Shown here in pieces: positions 17,901-24,593 of a stretch of DNA of 64,000 nucleotides. The notes beneath the pieces are model-generated. The model had not been told where the DNA came from. It ran no database searches and was given only the letters and a program-made list of their open reading frames with translations. The stretch comes from Granulicella sp. 5B5 (GTDB lineage Bacteria; Acidobacteriota; Terriglobia; Terriglobales; Acidobacteriaceae), in NCBI RefSeq assembly GCF_014083945.1, contig NZ_CP046444.1:2852001-2916000 (forward strand), in the 5' to 3' direction. Made by a program: the position numbers and the translations under genes. Position 1 is the first letter of the stretch, and the number at the start of each line of letters is the position of its first letter.

Positions 17901-17928
17901 AGATGACAAGGAGTTCATAAAGACGCAT
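14905..17928 (-). CDS. TonB-dependent receptor with carboxypeptidase-regulatory domain (1)
   Basis: 1007-residue outer-membrane receptor of the Oar-like group that is expanded in Acidobacteriota. Signal peptide LLVILPLAALFTGTAHA, then a CarboxypepD_reg-like beta-sandwich (LNGTVSDPSGSRVLAAHITA to LTISAPGFQDHIY). A plug domain (LKQLPLNGRNWSTLTALVPG, VTLDGIDA) and a long beta-barrel ending in the outer-membrane signal QFALRLRF follow. It probably takes up an oligosaccharide or other large ligand using TonB energy. ATG 17928 is chosen because it gives the signal peptide; the upstream frame to 18159 does not. Confidence 0.9.
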   Translation of the reverse strand: MRLYELLVILPLAALFTGTAHAQVDLAGLNGTVSDPSGSRVLAAHITATQTATGLHRDTVSSATGTYDIPNLPIGSYRLTISAPGFQDHIYDNLQLTVGHTSTIDVRLGIASAPQVVTVEDTQADFDKSSDALDARTEPAQLKQLPLNGRNWSTLTALVPGAVDTGGSNQRTIRFAGKGLDDNAVTLDGIDATNVVNQAQQPFVRVAIPIDSIAEFQIDTMLFTAEKGVSPGGQIAVVTKTGSNQLHGSLFEYLRNDIFDARQPDDTFDASKPPFRLNQFGGSLGGPIVHDRSFYFFAYEGLRQTLGQTLPGFVPTDTFKAQVAAASPALVPVLNAYPKGTLPVTGSTQIAEFVGSGRQLDHEDSAILRLDQHFSQRNSAFLRFSFDAAVSDAPLSEGGSYLNDRQQISSRPVNGELEFLHIFSPTLINETRFGFNRGNVYTTNQSALNLATAVAVSGFTTLANNEYKVGVGNTFSYIDNLTLVHNTQTFKVGVEVRRIQLNQGNTANGTATFSSTASFLANSVSSASYANALPTNGLRKTEVYSYAQDEWKLRPNLTFNLGVRYTFFNLFHEVFGKAVPFDFATCGPQGFCGAGASFGNPNTLDIDPRVSFTWSPLALRNNTVLRGGFGLYHGDGQLDDQNLPTNNEVGQYSLSLKSTPALAFPITPFLNGPGTVSARDDDRTRKDSYFTEWGLSVQQALPSHFVNTLSYVGSKGTYLLTTSYVNLIDPATGLRPYPAFGQIQWRGNINNSSYQALVDGLQRNFTHGLLVRANYTWSHEIDQDAAGGGDSDYPQNPACLPCERASGDFDVRQVFSANVVYDLPFGPGRTYLSPSASAPFGQRAAAAVLGNWTISPIVTDRTGLPVNVTEDRSSSSVATGYTTSQRPNIVPGVSLTPPGGHRISGWINPAAFTLVTGSGYGDAPRNIARGPSLWQADLALSKIIPLKELAQLEFRGEFFNLFNRAQYGLPLADVSTSTFGQIIATVNTGPVGTGTPRQVQFALRLRF

Positions 17929-18040
17929 GGTGTGAATGAGGGTATCTGGAAGCGGGAGGATGCACGTTAGCGGCGGATTAATTGACGCTGGCCGGGGCCG
18001 TCGCAACGGGAGAGAGATGTCGATCAGGTATGGTGACGCC

Positions 18041-18523
18041 ATGATGTGCTGGCGAACCGAGTGGAAACGAATTGTGATGGTGCTGTTTGTGCTTGCCGGT
18101 GCTGTGGCTGCCAATGCGCAGACGCGGCCGGAGTTTTCGGGGACCTGGCAGCAGGACAACGCGCACAGTGTGCCTGCGCGGACAGGCGATACGACGTTGA
18201 AGATCGTTCAGCATGATCCGTAGTTCAGCGTGGAGACGACGATCGTTCGCGCGGGATATGCTGACCGGCATGCGCTGCAGAGGTATACGACGGATGGACA
18301 GCCTTCGACCAGCACAGGAGCGGACGGCGATAGCTTTGAGACCCGGATTGTGTGGGACGGGCCGGTGCTGGTGTTTACGCTCGTTGAGCAGGAAGACGGC
18401 CGGACGATCCACTCTGCGGAAAGGTGGTCTGTCAGCGAGGATGGGCAGACGCTCAAGCGCGACCGGCGGAGCTCGAAGGCCGAGGGAGAGTCGGTGATCG
18501 TTTATCAGCGTGTGCGTGGATGA
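18041..18523 (+). pseudogene. Exported small protein gene interrupted by an in-frame TAG
   Basis: The frame from ATG 18041 encodes a signal peptide (IVMVLFVLAGAVAANAQ) and then RPEFSGTWQQDNAHSVPA up to KIVQHDP. It meets TAG at 18221-18223 and continues in the same frame with FSVETTIVRAGYADRHALQ to the stop at 18521-18523. The lead-in LKIxxxxP followed by a VET strand is a pattern of a beta-barrel lipocalin-like exported protein in this phylum, so the two halves belong together. One base change (for example CAG or AAG to TAG) explains it. Function is unknown. Confidence 0.65.
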
Positions 18524-18578
18524 TGGGGGATTGCGGGTGCTGAAAGGTGTGGGGCGGGAGTGCTATTCTGCCTGCACT

Positions 18579-20015
18579 ATGCGTTCTTTGATGGCTGTTG
18601 CCCTGATGGGTGTTTGTGTTTTCGCGTCTGCTCAACTTGTTGTTGCTCAATTGCCTGCCGATACGGAGGCGAAGGTGGCCGCGGCGGCGGAGAAGGTGCT
18701 GAAGGAGACGGGCGTGCCTTCGGCTTCGGTGGTGATTGCGGTGGATGGGAGGGTGGTCTACGCGAAGGCGTTTGGGATGGCGAAGATTGCACCTGCTGGT
18801 TCCGGAGAGGCGGTGAAGGCGGAGGCTTCGATGGCGTATCCAATCGGGTCGATCTCGAAGCAGTTTACGGCGCAGGCGGCGCTGCTGTTGCAGCAGGAGG
18901 GGAAGCTGTCGCTGGATGACAAGGTGGGGAAGTATTTTCCGGAGCTGACGCGGTCGAATGAGGTGACGCTGCGGAACCTGATGACGATGACCAGCGGCTA
19001 CGAGGACTTTGCGCCGCAGGATTACATCATCCCAGCGTGGCGGAAGCCGGTGAAGCCGATCGACAATATTCATGAGTGGGCGGAGAAGCCGCTGGACTTT
19101 GAGCCGGGGACGGACTGGCAGTACTCGAATACGAACTATGTGCTGCTGGGGCTGATTGTGGAGAAGGTGAGTGGGGAGCCGCTGTACCAGTTTATCCGCG
19201 AGCATGTGCTGACGCCGCTGGGGCTGGAGGGCGTGTTCAACACGTATACCGAGCGGCAGAGGCTGCAGGTGGATGGCTACGTGTCGTATGCGATGGCGCC
19301 GGTGCGCTTGCAGCCGCTGGAGGGCACGGGATGGTACTTCGGCGATGGGGATTTGGCGATGCCGGCGGCTACGCTGGTGAAGTGGGACCTGGGGATCATC
19401 AATCACTCCTTATTGAGTGCCGAGAGCTATAAGGAGTTTGAGACGCCGTATGTGCTGAAGAGTGGGCGTGACTCGCACTATGGGCTGGGGATCTTTATCC
19501 GGCGGGTGGATGGGCGGCTGGAGTTTGAGCACTCGGGCGAGGTGGGTGGGTATGTGAGCGAGAATGTCGTTTACCCGGACGACAAGGCAGCGGTGGTGGT
19601 GCTGACGAACGAGGTTGCGAGTGGCGCGGCGAGCGAGATTGCTGCCGCGATTGCTCCGCTGATTCTGCCGCCGGCGAAGGCCCCGGAGGTGAGCGGGCCG
19701 ACAGAGGTGGTTGCGGCGTTCGCGCCGAAGCTGAAGGGGATTATGACCGGGCTGCAGACGCAGCAGATCGACCGCGGGCTGTTTACATCGGACTGCAATG
19801 ACTACTTCGGGAAGGATGCGCTGGCGGATTTCGCGTCGACGCTGGGGCCGCTGGGGACCGTGACGACGGTGGCTCCGATGCGGAATGCGCTGCGCGGCGG
19901 GATGACGTTCGGGCTGTACAAGGTGACGTTCTCCGGCGGTGAGAGCGTGCTGGTGACGGTGTACCTGGAGCCGGATGGGAAGATCGAACAACTGCTGGTG
20001 GTAGGGAAGGCGTAA
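18579..20015 (+). CDS. Exported serine hydrolase, class C beta-lactamase-like
   Basis: 478 residues. A signal peptide (LMAVALMGVCVFASAQLVVA) is followed by a beta-lactamase/DD-peptidase domain with the three motifs in order: S91-I-S-K94 (nucleophile and Lys), YSNTNY, and EHSGEVGG as the HxG equivalent. The spacing fits the esterase/D-aminopeptidase-like branch rather than true AmpC. A C-terminal domain (from about residue 380) looks like a lipocalin-like add-on common in this family. ATG 18579 is preferred to the upstream frame start at 18510. The substrate is unknown. Confidence 0.82.
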   Translation: MRSLMAVALMGVCVFASAQLVVAQLPADTEAKVAAAAEKVLKETGVPSASVVIAVDGRVVYAKAFGMAKIAPAGSGEAVKAEASMAYPIGSISKQFTAQAALLLQQEGKLSLDDKVGKYFPELTRSNEVTLRNLMTMTSGYEDFAPQDYIIPAWRKPVKPIDNIHEWAEKPLDFEPGTDWQYSNTNYVLLGLIVEKVSGEPLYQFIREHVLTPLGLEGVFNTYTERQRLQVDGYVSYAMAPVRLQPLEGTGWYFGDGDLAMPAATLVKWDLGIINHSLLSAESYKEFETPYVLKSGRDSHYGLGIFIRRVDGRLEFEHSGEVGGYVSENVVYPDDKAAVVVLTNEVASGAASEIAAAIAPLILPPAKAPEVSGPTEVVAAFAPKLKGIMTGLQTQQIDRGLFTSDCNDYFGKDALADFASTLGPLGTVTTVAPMRNALRGGMTFGLYKVTFSGGESVLVTVYLEPDGKIEQLLVVGKA

Positions 20016-20026
20016 GGGGCCAGGTG

Positions 20027-20195
20027 TCAGGCCGCTTTGCTGAAGAGCGGCTTGATGGTCGTGAGCTTCTTGCGTCGGGCCTGAGCGAGGTCGTAGTTGT
20101 GAAGCGAAAGGTCAAGCGCCAGTTGCCGTTTAAAAGAAATGCGAATTTCAGCCTGATTCCGGGACGCCATTTTTGAGGCGTAGGGAGGTTGCCAT
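20027..20195 (-). pseudogene. Small divergent gene, apparently frameshifted at an A5 run
   Basis: On the minus strand AGGAG (20207-20203) lies 7 bases before ATG 20195. That frame gives MATSLRLKNGVPESG and stops. Removing one A from the A5 run at 20174-20170 joins it to a frame with normal codon choice to 20027, encoding MASRNQAEIRISFKRQLALD and a basic C-terminus (QARRKKLTTIKPLFSKAA). The product would be about 55 residues. No family is recognised. It may instead be a short leader plus a separate 47-codon gene starting at 20170. Confidence 0.35.
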
Positions 20196-20203
20196 CTTCT
20201 TTC

Positions 20204-20262
20204 TCCTAAGTTTTTAGTTGACAGCGAGGCGGGTGTGGGCATAATGTCCTAATTTATTAGGA
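20204..20262 (+). promoter_or_regulatory. blaI promoter and two operator-like palindromes
   Basis: TTGACA (20218-20223) is followed after 16 bases by CATAAT (20240-20245). A perfect palindrome TCCTAAT-TT-ATTAGGA (20247-20262) covers the expected transcription start. A related site TCCTAAGTTTTTAG (20204-20217) abuts the -35 box; the two agree at 12 of 16 positions. This is the layout expected for BlaI/MecI autoregulation, and it could also control the leftward small gene. Confidence 0.7.
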
Positions 20263-20270
20263 GACTGGCA

Positions 20271-20648
20271 ATGGCAAAACGTGAGAAGAGCGGGTTGACG
20301 AAGCTGGAGCTGCAGTTGATGCAGGTGATCTGGCGGCGTGGGGCGAGCACGGTGAGCGAGGTGCAGGAGGGGCTGAAGCAGGAACTGGCGTATACGACCG
20401 TACAGACGATGCTGAACATCCTGGAGCGGAAAGGGAAGCTGAGGCGGCAGCTGGAGGGGCGGGCGTATGTGTACAGCGCGGCGGTGAGCGAGGAGAAGGC
20501 GTCGAGCCATGCGGTGCGGGACCTGATTGACCGGATGTTTGGGGGGTCCAGTGAGGAGCTCGTGATGAGCCTGATCAAGAGTAAACAGATTGATGCGAAG
20601 ACAGTGGCAGAGCTGACGAAGCGGGTGGCGGATGAGGAGGAAGCATGA
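20271..20648 (+). CDS. blaI: BlaI/MecI/CopY family transcriptional repressor
   Basis: 125-residue winged-helix repressor. The DNA-binding domain (LTKLELQLMQVIWRRGASTV to YTTVQTMLNILERKGKLRR) is followed by a C-terminal dimerisation segment with VRDLIDRMFGGSSEELVMSL. Family members are inactivated when cleaved after a signal from the membrane peptidase partner. The ATG follows GGAGAC. It overlaps the M56 gene by ATGA, so the two are translationally coupled. The palindromes just upstream are its probable operators. Confidence 0.93.
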   Translation: MAKREKSGLTKLELQLMQVIWRRGASTVSEVQEGLKQELAYTTVQTMLNILERKGKLRRQLEGRAYVYSAAVSEEKASSHAVRDLIDRMFGGSSEELVMSLIKSKQIDAKTVAELTKRVADEEEA

Positions 20649-21982
20649 GGGAGTTTGAGGCGTTTGTGCTGACGTACCTGGTGAATTCGTTGTGGCAGGT
20701 TCCGATGGTGTTTGCCACGGCGTGGGTGGCGGCGCGGCTGGTGCGGCGGCTGGGGCCGATAGAGGAGCATCGCGCCTGGTGCGGTGGACTGCTGGTGGCT
20801 GTGGGGCTGCCTGCAATCGTGACGGATGTGCATGCGGCTGCGTTGTGGGCCGAGGCGGTGTCGTGGTTTACGCGTGGCGATGGAGCGACGGGCCGGGTGA
20901 ATGCGGTGGTTGGAAGCGGTCATGCAGGTGGCGCATTGAGGGTCTCGTCCGTGTGGGTTAGCGCGGTTGTGATGGTTTATGCGGCGGTAACGGCTTACTT
21001 TGTGGCGCGGCTGGTGTGGGGGATGTGGAGGGCTCGGCTGCTGCGGCGTAGTGCAGTTGCGGTGCCGGAGGAAGCGGTGGTGCGGGCTGCGTGGGTGCGG
21101 CATCGCAGGAGCTTTGGCGTGGAGGACGCTGTAATCGCTGCGGTGCCGGATGCAGAGGGGCCGATGACGGTTGGGGTGTTTCGGCGGGTGCTGCTGCTGC
21201 CGATGACGTGGCTGGGTGCAGTCGCTGAAGAGGACATGGAGGCGGCGATTGCGCATGAGTGCGCGCATATGCAGCGGCGGGACTTTGCGAAGAACCTGCT
21301 GTATCGCGTGCTGACGCTGCCGATTGCGTATCATCCGGCGACGTGGATGCTGCAGGCGCGGGTGGTGGAGACGCGGGAGATGACCTGCGATGCGATGGCG
21401 TCGGATGCCGTCGCAGGGCGGGAGAGGTATGCACGATCGCTGCTGCGGCTCGCGGAGAACCTGCTGGAGGGCAGGCGCGGGCAGAACATTCACGCCATCG
21501 GAATCTTCGATGCCAACGATTTTGAGAGGAGAGTTATGAAGCTGACGATGAAACGGATGGAGGTTGGTAGGGTGCGTCGTGTGGTGATTGCTGCGTCGTG
21601 CTTGGCGTTGGGAATGGGGACGGGCGCTTCGGCGATGATGCTGCATATGCGCGTGGCTACGCCGACAGCGACGCAGGATGAGGGCCAAGGGAAGACGTTG
21701 CCTGTAAAAGCGGGTGTGATGGCGGGGCAGATTGTGAGTAATGTGAACCCGGTGTATCCGAAGGAGGCGAGGGCACAGAAGATACAGGGTGCGGTGGTGC
21801 TGAAGGCGGTGATTGGCAAGGATGGGCATGTCCAGAATCTGGAGGCGGTGTCCGGGCCGGATGAGCTGCGGGCATCGGCGCTGGATGCGGTGAAGCAGTG
21901 GGTGTTCAAGCCATATCTGCTGAACGGCAACCCCGTAGAAGTGGAGACAAAGATTGAGGTGAACTATTCGCTTGCGAAGTAG
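20645..21982 (+). CDS. M56 (BlaR1/MecR1-type) peptidase with C-terminal TonB domain
   Basis: 445 residues. N-terminal membrane helices (YLVNSLWQVPMVFATAWVAA and others) are followed by the zinc peptidase motif EAAIAHECAHMQRRD (HExxH). There is then a further membrane segment (VVIAASCLALGMGTGASAMM). A C-terminal TonB-like domain (SNVNPVYPKEARAQKIQGAV to EVNYSLAK) takes the place of the penicillin-binding sensor of classic BlaR1. It may sense through the TonB-like domain and cleave or trigger loss of BlaI; this is inference from family and operon. Confidence 0.85.
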   Translation: MREFEAFVLTYLVNSLWQVPMVFATAWVAARLVRRLGPIEEHRAWCGGLLVAVGLPAIVTDVHAAALWAEAVSWFTRGDGATGRVNAVVGSGHAGGALRVSSVWVSAVVMVYAAVTAYFVARLVWGMWRARLLRRSAVAVPEEAVVRAAWVRHRRSFGVEDAVIAAVPDAEGPMTVGVFRRVLLLPMTWLGAVAEEDMEAAIAHECAHMQRRDFAKNLLYRVLTLPIAYHPATWMLQARVVETREMTCDAMASDAVAGRERYARSLLRLAENLLEGRRGQNIHAIGIFDANDFERRVMKLTMKRMEVGRVRRVVIAASCLALGMGTGASAMMLHMRVATPTATQDEGQGKTLPVKAGVMAGQIVSNVNPVYPKEARAQKIQGAVVLKAVIGKDGHVQNLEAVSGPDELRASALDAVKQWVFKPYLLNGNPVEVETKIEVNYSLAK

Positions 21983-21985
21983 CCC

Positions 21986-22028
21986 GATGGCGGCGGATGA
22001 GGAGTGGGCCTCATCTGCCGCCTCCATC
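21986..22028 (+). terminator. Imperfect hairpin after the M56 gene
   Basis: GATGAGG-AGTGGG-CCTCATC forms the top of a longer imperfect stem (GATGGCGGCG... GCCGCCTCCATC) right after the stop codon. There is no T run, so termination is uncertain. Confidence 0.45.
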
Positions 22029-22169
22029 GAAGGGATGAGTTATAGATCAACCGCGAGAGGCAGGACGTGTGCAGGTGAGATGGGTATTATCCGCATGCGA
22101 TGAGAAAAGCGATTTTGCGGTCGACAACATTTGGTGGACGTGTCCATGGTGCGTGGCGCGTTGAGGTAA

Positions 22170-23456
22170 GTGGAGCGAGGGTGCGAGTTGCCTGAGCTGC
22201 CGCTTGCAGAAGACCGGCCATCCTATGCGGGGTGGCGTATGGTGGCTGCTGCGTTCGTGGGTGTGATGGTGAGCTTTGCGGCCATGGTGCCGTTCACCTT
22301 CAGTCTGTTTCTTGTGCCTCTGCAGGGGGCGTTCGGCTGGAAGCGGGAGGCGATCTCGCAGGCGTTTGCGATTGCAGCGTTGACGGTTGCAGCGTGCTCG
22401 CCAATGATCGGCACGTTGCTGGACCGTTTGCCACCGCGCCGTATCCTTCTGCCGAGTATCGTAGTGTTTGCCTGTGCGATGGCTTCGCTTTCGCTGCTGG
22501 GCGGGCACATTGCGCAGTTCTATGGGACCTATATGGTGCTCGGCATCGTGGGCAATGGGACAGCGCAGTTGGCTTACTCGCGGGCGGTGCTGACCTGGTT
22601 CGAGCGGCGGCGTGGATTGGCGCTTGCGATTGTGCTGACGGGCAGCGGGACGGGCTCGATCGTGCTGCCGATGCTGGCGCAACACATGATCTCTCAGCAT
22701 GGATGGCGTGCTGCGTATGTTGCGCTGGGAGCGGTGGCGCTGCTGGGGCTTCCGCTGACGGCGCTGTTGGTACGCAACCGGCCCGACGCGCCGAAAGAGG
22801 TTTCAACCGCGACTGTCGCGGTGAAGATTGGCGAGGTGCTGAGAACACGTGTCTTCTGGCTGATTGCGATTCCGGTGATGCTGTCGGCGCTCAGTTTGAA
22901 TGGGGCGATTGCTCACCTTGCGGCCCTGCTGATAGGGCGCTCGGTGACACCTGCGAGCGCTGCGCTGGCGCTGTCGATGCTCGGAGTATCGGGGATTGTG
23001 GGGCGGCTGATGACGGGGCACCTGCTGGACCGCATGTTTGCGCCGCTGGTGTCGCTGGGTGTTTTGTTGATTGCGGCCATGGGCATTGTGACGCTGGCGT
23101 ATGCGACGACCGCCGCTGCGGGAATCTTTGGTGCGTTCATGATGGGGTTCGGTTCGGGGAGCGAGGCGGACGTGGTTCCCTACCTGATCGCAAAGTACTT
23201 TGGACGTGCTCGGTTTTCGACGCTGTATGGGCTAAGCTGGACGGCCTATGCCGTGGGCGGCGCGACTGGACCTGTGCTGATGGGACACGCCTTTGACAAG
23301 GCCGGGACGTATCTGACGTCGAGTGTGCTGCTGCTTGCAGTGCCTCTGTTTGCGGCAGCGGCGCTGCAACTGCTGTTGCCGTCGTATCCGGTGGCGGTGG
23401 CAGGCCGCGACACCAACCTTGCGCTCGAAGATGAGTTGCAAACGATTCAAATTTAG
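22170..23456 (+). CDS. MFS transporter
   Basis: 428-residue major facilitator with 12 predicted helices. TM1 carries VAAAFVGVMVSFAAMVPFTF. GTLLDRLPPRR provides the loop 2-3 signature, ERRRGLALAIVLTGSGTGSI the TM4-5 region, and YFGRARFSTLYGLSWTAYAV the TM10 part. The pattern resembles the monocarboxylate/oxalate-formate antiporter branch. The start is unsettled: GTG 22170 gives a short acidic N-terminus. It is 10 bases before the first AhpD-like gene and probably co-transcribed with that pair. Confidence 0.82.
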   Translation: MERGCELPELPLAEDRPSYAGWRMVAAAFVGVMVSFAAMVPFTFSLFLVPLQGAFGWKREAISQAFAIAALTVAACSPMIGTLLDRLPPRRILLPSIVVFACAMASLSLLGGHIAQFYGTYMVLGIVGNGTAQLAYSRAVLTWFERRRGLALAIVLTGSGTGSIVLPMLAQHMISQHGWRAAYVALGAVALLGLPLTALLVRNRPDAPKEVSTATVAVKIGEVLRTRVFWLIAIPVMLSALSLNGAIAHLAALLIGRSVTPASAALALSMLGVSGIVGRLMTGHLLDRMFAPLVSLGVLLIAAMGIVTLAYATTAAAGIFGAFMMGFGSGSEADVVPYLIAKYFGRARFSTLYGLSWTAYAVGGATGPVLMGHAFDKAGTYLTSSVLLLAVPLFAAAALQLLLPSYPVAVAGRDTNLALEDELQTIQI

Positions 23457-23466
23457 AGGAGAGAAC

Positions 23467-24045
23467 ATGCCCCACATTGAACTTCCGAACCTTCCTGGAA
23501 TCCGCGGCCCGATGGCGTTCCGGCCCGAGACGTCGAAGCCGCTGAATGAACTGGTGGAGGTGCTGCTGCGCCATCCGAACTCGCTGACGCAGGGCGAGCG
23601 TGAGTTGATTGCGACGTATGTTTCGACGCAAAACAACTGCCACTACTGCCAGTCGATCCATGGAGCGATTGCGGCGGCCCACCTGAACGGGAATGAAGAA
23701 CTGGTGCAGTGCGTCAAGAACGACTTTGAATCGGCGGAGATCACGCCGAAGTTGAAAGCCCTGTTGGTGATCGCGGGGAAGGTGCAGCAAGACGGCAAGA
23801 AGGTGACAGTGGAGGATGTGGAGCGCGCGCGATTGCAGGGCGCGACCGATATGGAGATCCACGATACCGTTCTGATCGCGGCCGCCTTCTGCATGTATAA
23901 CCGCTATGTGGATGGACTGGCGACGGTGCAGCCGCAGGACCCGGAGCTCTACCGTTCACGGGGGAAGATGGTCGCGCGTGAGGGGTATGTCGCGGCGAAC
24001 CTGACCAACGTTGCGCCATCGACCACAGAGCTGGTCACGAGGTAA
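23467..24045 (+). CDS. AhpD-like / carboxymuconolactone decarboxylase family protein (1)
   Basis: 192 residues. The active-site-like motif NNCHYCQSIHG (CxxC followed by SxxH) is typical of the peroxidase-related AhpD-like family. RERELIATYVSTQ-type helices precede it (GERELIATYVSTQNNCHYC), and EIHDTVLIAAAFCMYNRYVD comes near the C-terminus. GAGGAGAG lies before ATG 23467. It sits 2 bases before a paralogue and downstream of an MFS gene. The role is likely redox or peroxide handling, but the substrate is unknown. Confidence 0.85.
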   Translation: MPHIELPNLPGIRGPMAFRPETSKPLNELVEVLLRHPNSLTQGERELIATYVSTQNNCHYCQSIHGAIAAAHLNGNEELVQCVKNDFESAEITPKLKALLVIAGKVQQDGKKVTVEDVERARLQGATDMEIHDTVLIAAAFCMYNRYVDGLATVQPQDPELYRSRGKMVAREGYVAANLTNVAPSTTELVTR

Positions 24046-24047
24046 CT

Positions 24048-24593
24048 ATGCCGCATATTGCACTTCCACCCAATGTTCCTGGAATTGGCGGAGCGTTCGC
24101 GTTTCGCCCGGAGACGGCCAGGCCGATGCGTGAGCTGGCGCATGTCCTGCTGTTTGAGCCTGGCGGCGAGGCGAGCCTGAGCTCGCGCGACCGCGAACTG
24201 ATCGCGAGTTATGTGTCGTCGCGCAACAACTGCTACTTCTGTCAGACCAGCCATGGTGCGGCTGCCGCCAGCCATGCGGGAGGCAGCGCAGAGCTGGTCG
24301 CCGCTGTGTGGCAAGACCCAGAGACCGCGGAGATTTCGCCGAAGTTGAAGGCACTGTTAGCGATCGCGGGGCAGGTGCAGGGCGATGCGAAGGGCGTGAG
24401 TGAAGCGCATATAGAGGCTGCGCGGCTGCAAGGCGCGACGGACCTCGAGATCCACGATACCGTTCTGATCGCGGCCGCCTTCTGTATGTACAACCGCTAT
24501 GTGGATGGCCTGGGCACATGGCAGCCGCGCGACGAGGACATGTATCGGGCGATGGGCAAGCAGCTTGCCGAGCAGGGGTACGCGCGACGTTAG
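24048..24593 (+). CDS. AhpD-like / carboxymuconolactone decarboxylase family protein (2)
   Basis: 181-residue tandem paralogue of the preceding gene, with the same organisation: RELIASYVSSRNNCYFCQTS with CxxC and a following His, SPKLKALLAIAGQVQG, and EIHDTVLIAAAFCMYNRYVD. A 61-base stretch encoding this last block (24447-24507) differs from the first copy at only two bases, far closer than the rest. It ends inside the convergent rnr gene with a 4-base overlap. Confidence 0.85.
   Translation: MPHIALPPNVPGIGGAFAFRPETARPMRELAHVLLFEPGGEASLSSRDRELIASYVSSRNNCYFCQTSHGAAAASHAGGSAELVAAVWQDPETAEISPKLKALLAIAGQVQGDAKGVSEAHIEAARLQGATDLEIHDTVLIAAAFCMYNRYVDGLGTWQPRDEDMYRAMGKQLAEQGYARR

Noticed and set aside
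18221-18223. TAG as pyrrolysine or selenocysteine-type recoding
   Set aside because: No pyl genes or structured element near it; a nonsense mutation explains it more simply.
20249-22027. Minus-strand frame of about 590 codons over blaI and the M56 gene
   Set aside because: His/Arg/Pro-rich antisense of two well-supported genes.
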